Source: Sulfurovum sp.
GTDB lineage: Bacteria; Campylobacterota; Campylobacteria; Campylobacterales; Sulfurovaceae
Reading direction: 5' to 3'
Length of the DNA stretch: 7,689 nucleotides
NCBI GenBank assembly: GCA_015493425.1
Contig: WGDG01000020.1
Location: forward strand, 1-7,689
Position 1 is the stretch's first letter; each line of letters starts with the position of its first letter. Both the position numbers and the translations under genes were made by a program. A model generated the notes under the pieces. It had not been told where the DNA came from and did no database searches. It saw nothing but the letters and a program-made list of their open reading frames with translations. Below, piece by piece: positions 4,683-7,689 of this stretch.

Positions 4683-7394
4683 TTGAAAACAATCACTATC
4701 ATCGACACTTTCGGCTTCTTCTTTCGAGCCTATTTCGCGTTGCCGCCGCTACGGAACTCTGAGGGGTTCCCCACGGGACTCCTGACAGGCTTCATTAACC
4801 TTGTCGACTCACTCAGACGTGACCATGCCACGGACTACCTTGTTTTTGCACTGGACAGCAAGGGGCCGACGTTTCGTAACGAAATCTACCCGGAATACAA
4901 AGCCAACCGTCCTTCGCCGCCTGAAGAGCTGACCAAACAGCTACCTGTTGCCATCCAATGGATCGAGCAGATGGGATTTGCGAATCTCTCCAAAGAGGGC
5001 TTTGAAGCCGATGATATCATCACGACCGTTACTCGTTTTGCCAGAGAACAGGAGTTGAAGGTACGTATCGTTTCACATGACAAAGACCTTTACCAGCTTA
5101 TCGATGATTCACAGGTGGTGATGTACGACTCGGTCAAGCGCAAAGAGATAGACGAAGAGGCGTGTGTGGAGAAGTTCGGTGTGCGTCCGGAAGACTTTGT
5201 CGACTTTCAGGCACTTGTAGGCGACAGCTCCGACAATGTTCCCGGTGTCAAGGGGATCGGTGTCAAAGGTGCGGCAAAGCTCATTAATGAGTTTCATACG
5301 CTTGAAAACATTTATGCCAATATTGACAAAGCGGGAACACCGCGCATTCAGAAGCTGCTGCTTGAAGGTAAAGAGAGCGCTTTCCTTTCCCGTGAACTGG
5401 TGCGCATGCGTGATGATGTTTTCGATACGCTCGATCTGAGTCAGTTTGTTTTTGAAGACAAGAACTATCTTGCCTGTCTGATCGATGAGTTTAAAAAATA
5501 TGAGATGAAACAGGCGATCAAAAAAGCGCAGGCGGGAGGAACGCCTCCTGAGCAGTGTGGTCATGCCGTGACAGCAGAGACAGCTGAAGCACCCCAAAAA
5601 CCTTCACTCACTTTTGAAGCAGTCACACTCGATACGAAAGAAAAACTTGACAATGTGTTGGAAAAGGTAAGTAAAGATACACTGATCGCGTTCGATACCG
5701 AAACAACGGGGCTTGATACCCGTACGGCGAAGATGGTCGGTTTCTCTTTCTGTTTTGCGCCGGAAAAGGCCTACTATGTTCCGGTGGGGCATAGTTATCT
5801 GGGTGTCGAAACACAGGTGAGCGAAGCGGATGCACTTGCGGCTATAGAGAAGATCATGCAGTGCAGGGTAGTGGGGCAGAACCTCAAGTTTGACCTTGGC
5901 ATGCTCTACAGCGGTTATGGTCTTGAAGAGGTTATTCCCTTCGCCGATACGATGATTATGGCGTGGCTGAGTGACCCGGGGAGCAAAGTAGGGCTTGATG
6001 TACTGGCAAAAAAGTTCTTCAAGTACGAGATGAAGCCTTTTAAAGAGATGGTCAAAAAAGGGGAAGACTTCTCGGCTGTCAGCATCGATGAAGCGACATT
6101 TTATGCCGCCGAAGATGCATGGATGACCTATCTGCTCTACGGTGCCATCAAGAAGAAGATGGAGCTTGGTTCCCTTTCACACCTGCTCAAAGAGGCCAAG
6201 ACGGTGGAGTACCCCTTTATCAATGTACTCATCCGTATGGAGCAGCTTGGTATCAAAGCAGACCAGACAAAGCTCTCGCAACTGGAGCATTCGCTGAGTG
6301 AAACGCTGGCATCGCTGACCGAAGAGATTTACGCTCTGGCAGGAACGGAGTTCAACATCCGCTCTACACAACAGCTTGGTGTCGTGCTTTTCCAACAGCT
6401 TGGGCTCAAGGGTGGCAAGAAGACGAAGACCGGCTACAGTACCAACGAAGCTGTGTTGATGTCACTGAAGGATGAACACCCTATTATCGAAAAGATCCTG
6501 ACTTACCGTGAACATCAGAAAATGCTCTCAACCTACGTTCTGCCGCTTCTGAAACTGGCCAGACAGGATGAGGAGAGCCGTATTCATACCTCATTTTTGC
6601 AGACAGGTACGGCAACGGGACGACTCAGCTCCAAAGACCCCAACCTGCAGAATATCCCCGTGCGTTCAGAGCTTGGAAGAGAGGTACGTTCGGTTTTTGT
6701 TGCCAAAGAGGGGTGCAAACTGGTCAGCATTGACTACTCTCAGATAGAGCTGCGCCTGCTGGCACATTTTTCTCAGGATGCCGCACTGCTTGAAGCCTTC
6801 AAGGAGGGAGTGGACATCCATATGGCAACGGCCGTCAGACTCTTTGGCGAAGCGGAGGCCAAAGCCAAACGTAACTTTGCCAAATCGGTCAACTTTGGTC
6901 TGCTCTACGGGATGGGTCCCAAAAAGCTCTCCGATGAGCTTGGTATCACGCAAGCCGAAGCCAAGGAGATCATTGCCAACTACTTTGCCTCATTCCCTAC
7001 GGTCAAGCAGTATCTTGAAGGGATCCAGGAGCAGGTAAAAATTGACGGCTACGTCGAAACACTGCTTGGCAGACGCCGATTTTTTGACTATGAAAATGCC
7101 AACGGTATGCAGAAAGCTGCCTACATGCGTGAATCGGTCAATACCGTTTTTCAGGGAAGTGCCGCCGATCTCATTAAACTTTCGATGCTGCAGATCGATA
7201 CGATGATCAATGAAGAGCTTACGGATGCTGATATGCTGTTGCAGATTCATGATGAACTTATCTTTGAAGTGAAAGAGGCGCAGGTTGAATCGGTTTCGAA
7301 ACGTTTCGTTGATGTGATGGAACACATTTATGACCTCAAAGTGCCTCTGGTCTGTTCGGTCAGTGTCGGTGACAGCTGGGGTGAATTAAAATAA
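4683..7394 (+). CDS. polA: DNA polymerase I with 5' nuclease, proofreading and polymerase domains
   Basis: Pol I fills repair gaps and removes Okazaki primers. The 903-aa length fits the full three-domain enzyme. The 5' nuclease (about 1-290) shows D8, GFEADD (E108, D110, D111), SHDKD (D133, D135) and GDSSDN (D181, D184), followed by the helix-hairpin-helix GVKGIGVKGAAKL. The 3'-5' exonuclease (about 310-500) keeps all catalytic residues: D338 and E340 (FDTETTGL), D404 (GQNLKFD), Y474 and D478 (YAAED). The polymerase has motif A D684 (SIDYSQIELR), motif B R730/K734/F738/Y742 and motif C H856-D857-E858 (QIHDELIFEV). F738 occupies the position of E. coli F762. A flexible Ala/Pro/Gln-rich linker lies near 280-305. 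The TTG start is chosen because conserved TIIDTFGFFFRAYFAL begins at once and no earlier start fits. UvrA is encoded nearby on the same strand. Confidence 0.98.
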   Translation: MKTITIIDTFGFFFRAYFALPPLRNSEGFPTGLLTGFINLVDSLRRDHATDYLVFALDSKGPTFRNEIYPEYKANRPSPPEELTKQLPVAIQWIEQMGFANLSKEGFEADDIITTVTRFAREQELKVRIVSHDKDLYQLIDDSQVVMYDSVKRKEIDEEACVEKFGVRPEDFVDFQALVGDSSDNVPGVKGIGVKGAAKLINEFHTLENIYANIDKAGTPRIQKLLLEGKESAFLSRELVRMRDDVFDTLDLSQFVFEDKNYLACLIDEFKKYEMKQAIKKAQAGGTPPEQCGHAVTAETAEAPQKPSLTFEAVTLDTKEKLDNVLEKVSKDTLIAFDTETTGLDTRTAKMVGFSFCFAPEKAYYVPVGHSYLGVETQVSEADALAAIEKIMQCRVVGQNLKFDLGMLYSGYGLEEVIPFADTMIMAWLSDPGSKVGLDVLAKKFFKYEMKPFKEMVKKGEDFSAVSIDEATFYAAEDAWMTYLLYGAIKKKMELGSLSHLLKEAKTVEYPFINVLIRMEQLGIKADQTKLSQLEHSLSETLASLTEEIYALAGTEFNIRSTQQLGVVLFQQLGLKGGKKTKTGYSTNEAVLMSLKDEHPIIEKILTYREHQKMLSTYVLPLLKLARQDEESRIHTSFLQTGTATGRLSSKDPNLQNIPVRSELGREVRSVFVAKEGCKLVSIDYSQIELRLLAHFSQDAALLEAFKEGVDIHMATAVRLFGEAEAKAKRNFAKSVNFGLLYGMGPKKLSDELGITQAEAKEIIANYFASFPTVKQYLEGIQEQVKIDGYVETLLGRRRFFDYENANGMQKAAYMRESVNTVFQGSAADLIKLSMLQIDTMINEELTDADMLLQIHDELIFEVKEAQVESVSKRFVDVMEHIYDLKVPLVCSVSVGDSWGELK

Positions 7395-7408
7395 TAGTAA
7401 ATATTTCA

Positions 7409-7423
7409 GGAGAATTTTTCTCC
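7409..7423 (+). terminator. Short hairpin after polA, possible weak terminator
   Basis: GGAGAA (7409-7414) and TTCTCC (7418-7423) pair perfectly around TTT, 14 bases after the polA stop. No T-run follows, so intrinsic termination is doubtful. It may instead be a 3'-end stabilising stem. Confidence 0.3.
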
Positions 7424-7426
7424 AGG

Positions 7427-7441
7427 TTAACAGCTTGTTAA
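7427..7441. repeat. TTAAC-N5-GTTAA inverted repeat upstream of the ccsBA-type gene
   Basis: TTAAC (7427-7431) and GTTAA (7437-7441) are separated by AGCTT, one base more than the canonical four-base spacer of Crp/Fnr-type sites. It sits just upstream of the TATAAT box, where a -35 element would be. It uses the same half-sites as the palindrome before polA. The off spacing makes binding doubtful. Confidence 0.3.
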
Positions 7442-7452
7442 TATACATCGGT

Positions 7453-7458
7453 TATAAT
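7453..7458 (+). promoter_or_regulatory. Probable -10 box of the ccsBA-type gene
   Basis: A perfect TATAAT predicts transcription start near 7465 and a leader of about 40 bases. No -35 at normal spacing is apparent. Confidence 0.55.
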
Positions 7459-7505
7459 CGCCTCCTATCACGGCTGCGAGAGTGGCTATAAAGGGACTAA
7501 TAACG

Positions 7506-7689
7506 ATGTTGAAAAAACTGCTATCGATGAAAATGGCTGTTGCAATGATGTTTCTCTTCGGAATAAGCATCGGGGTTGCCACTTTCATTGAAAATGACTA
7601 CGGTACACAGACGGCGCGCGCACTAATCTACAAAGCAAAATGGTTCGAATTCTTCCTTGCCTACTTTATTGCCATTTTGACCTATCAGA
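7506..7689 (+). CDS. ccsBA: Cytochrome c biogenesis protein CcsBA/ResB-type, N-terminal part only
   Basis: The first 61 codons are present and the frame is open at the right edge. The protein begins MLKKLLSMKM, then a membrane helix (about 10-26, AVAMMFLFGISIGVAT), the characteristic FIENDYGT (27-34), TARALIYKAKWFE (36-48), and the start of a second helix (FFLAYFIAILTYQ). This matches the N-terminus of the large fused CcsB-CcsA (ResB-ResC) System II protein of Campylobacterota, which exports haem across the inner membrane and attaches it to CXXCH motifs of apocytochromes c in the periplasm. The assignment rests on recognition of the N-terminal segment; whether the fused CcsA half follows cannot be seen. 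The ATG at 7506 is chosen because AAGGGA lies 9 bases upstream and a TATAAT promoter precedes it. polA lies upstream on the same strand but appears to be a separate transcription unit. Confidence 0.85.
   Translation, partial: MLKKLLSMKMAVAMMFLFGISIGVATFIENDYGTQTARALIYKAKWFEFFLAYFIAILTYQ

Larger units (their letters stand above)
7395..7505 (+). other. Intergenic region with promoter for the ccsBA-type gene
   Basis: These 111 bases hold, in order, a short hairpin (7409-7423), a TTAAC/GTTAA inverted repeat (7427-7441), a TATAAT box (7453-7458), and an AAGGGA ribosome site (7491-7496) before the ATG at 7506. Nothing coding was seen. Confidence 0.6.

Noticed and set aside
5109..5597. Long minus-strand reading frames inside polA and uvrA
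   Set aside because: They lie opposite strongly conserved enzymes, lack ribosome sites and show no recognisable domains; they are by-products of codon use.

Overview
The window looks like chromosomal DNA from a Campylobacterota (Epsilonproteobacteria) bacterium, probably of the Sulfurovum/Sulfurimonas/Nitratifractor type rather than a host-adapted Campylobacter or Helicobacter. The reasons are the style of the PolA and UvrA proteins, the start of a fused CcsBA cytochrome c biogenesis protein with the FIENDYGT segment, TATAAT -10 boxes without clear -35 boxes, and a G+C content that looks near one half by eye. The genus-level guess is inference.

Layout. Positions 1-1156 hold three small genes on the minus strand, read right to left: a 102-aa soluble helical protein, a 107-aa coiled-coil protein with a C-terminal membrane tail, and a two-helix membrane protein cut by the left edge. 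The last two are 10 bases apart and are clearly co-transcribed. A 136-base divergent promoter region (1157-1292) with mirror-image extended -10 boxes separates them from uvrA (1293-4118, plus strand). uvrA overlaps by 4 bases, tail to tail, with a minus-strand gene for a 138-aa two-helix membrane protein of unknown function (4115-4531). A 151-base divergent region (4532-4682) follows; it carries a perfect TTAAC-N4-GTTAA palindrome of the Crp/Fnr-family type. polA (4683-7394, plus strand) is complete. A 111-base intergenic region then leads into the first 61 codons of a ccsBA/resB-type gene (from 7506), which is cut by the right edge.

Function. UvrA (lesion recognition) and DNA polymerase I (gap filling after excision) act at opposite ends of nucleotide excision repair, and both start at TTG. 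PolA keeps 5'-nuclease, 3'-5' proofreading and polymerase active-site residues. CcsBA exports haem and ligates it to apocytochromes c. The left-hand trio resembles, in architecture only, the enterobacterial YqjD/YqjE/ElaB envelope-stress proteins; no function is proven. No tRNA, rRNA, CRISPR array or insertion sequence was seen, and no gene-free stretch exceeds 300 bases. The core of the window is ordinary housekeeping sequence. The less explained parts are the small-gene trio, the 138-aa membrane protein and its promoter region.
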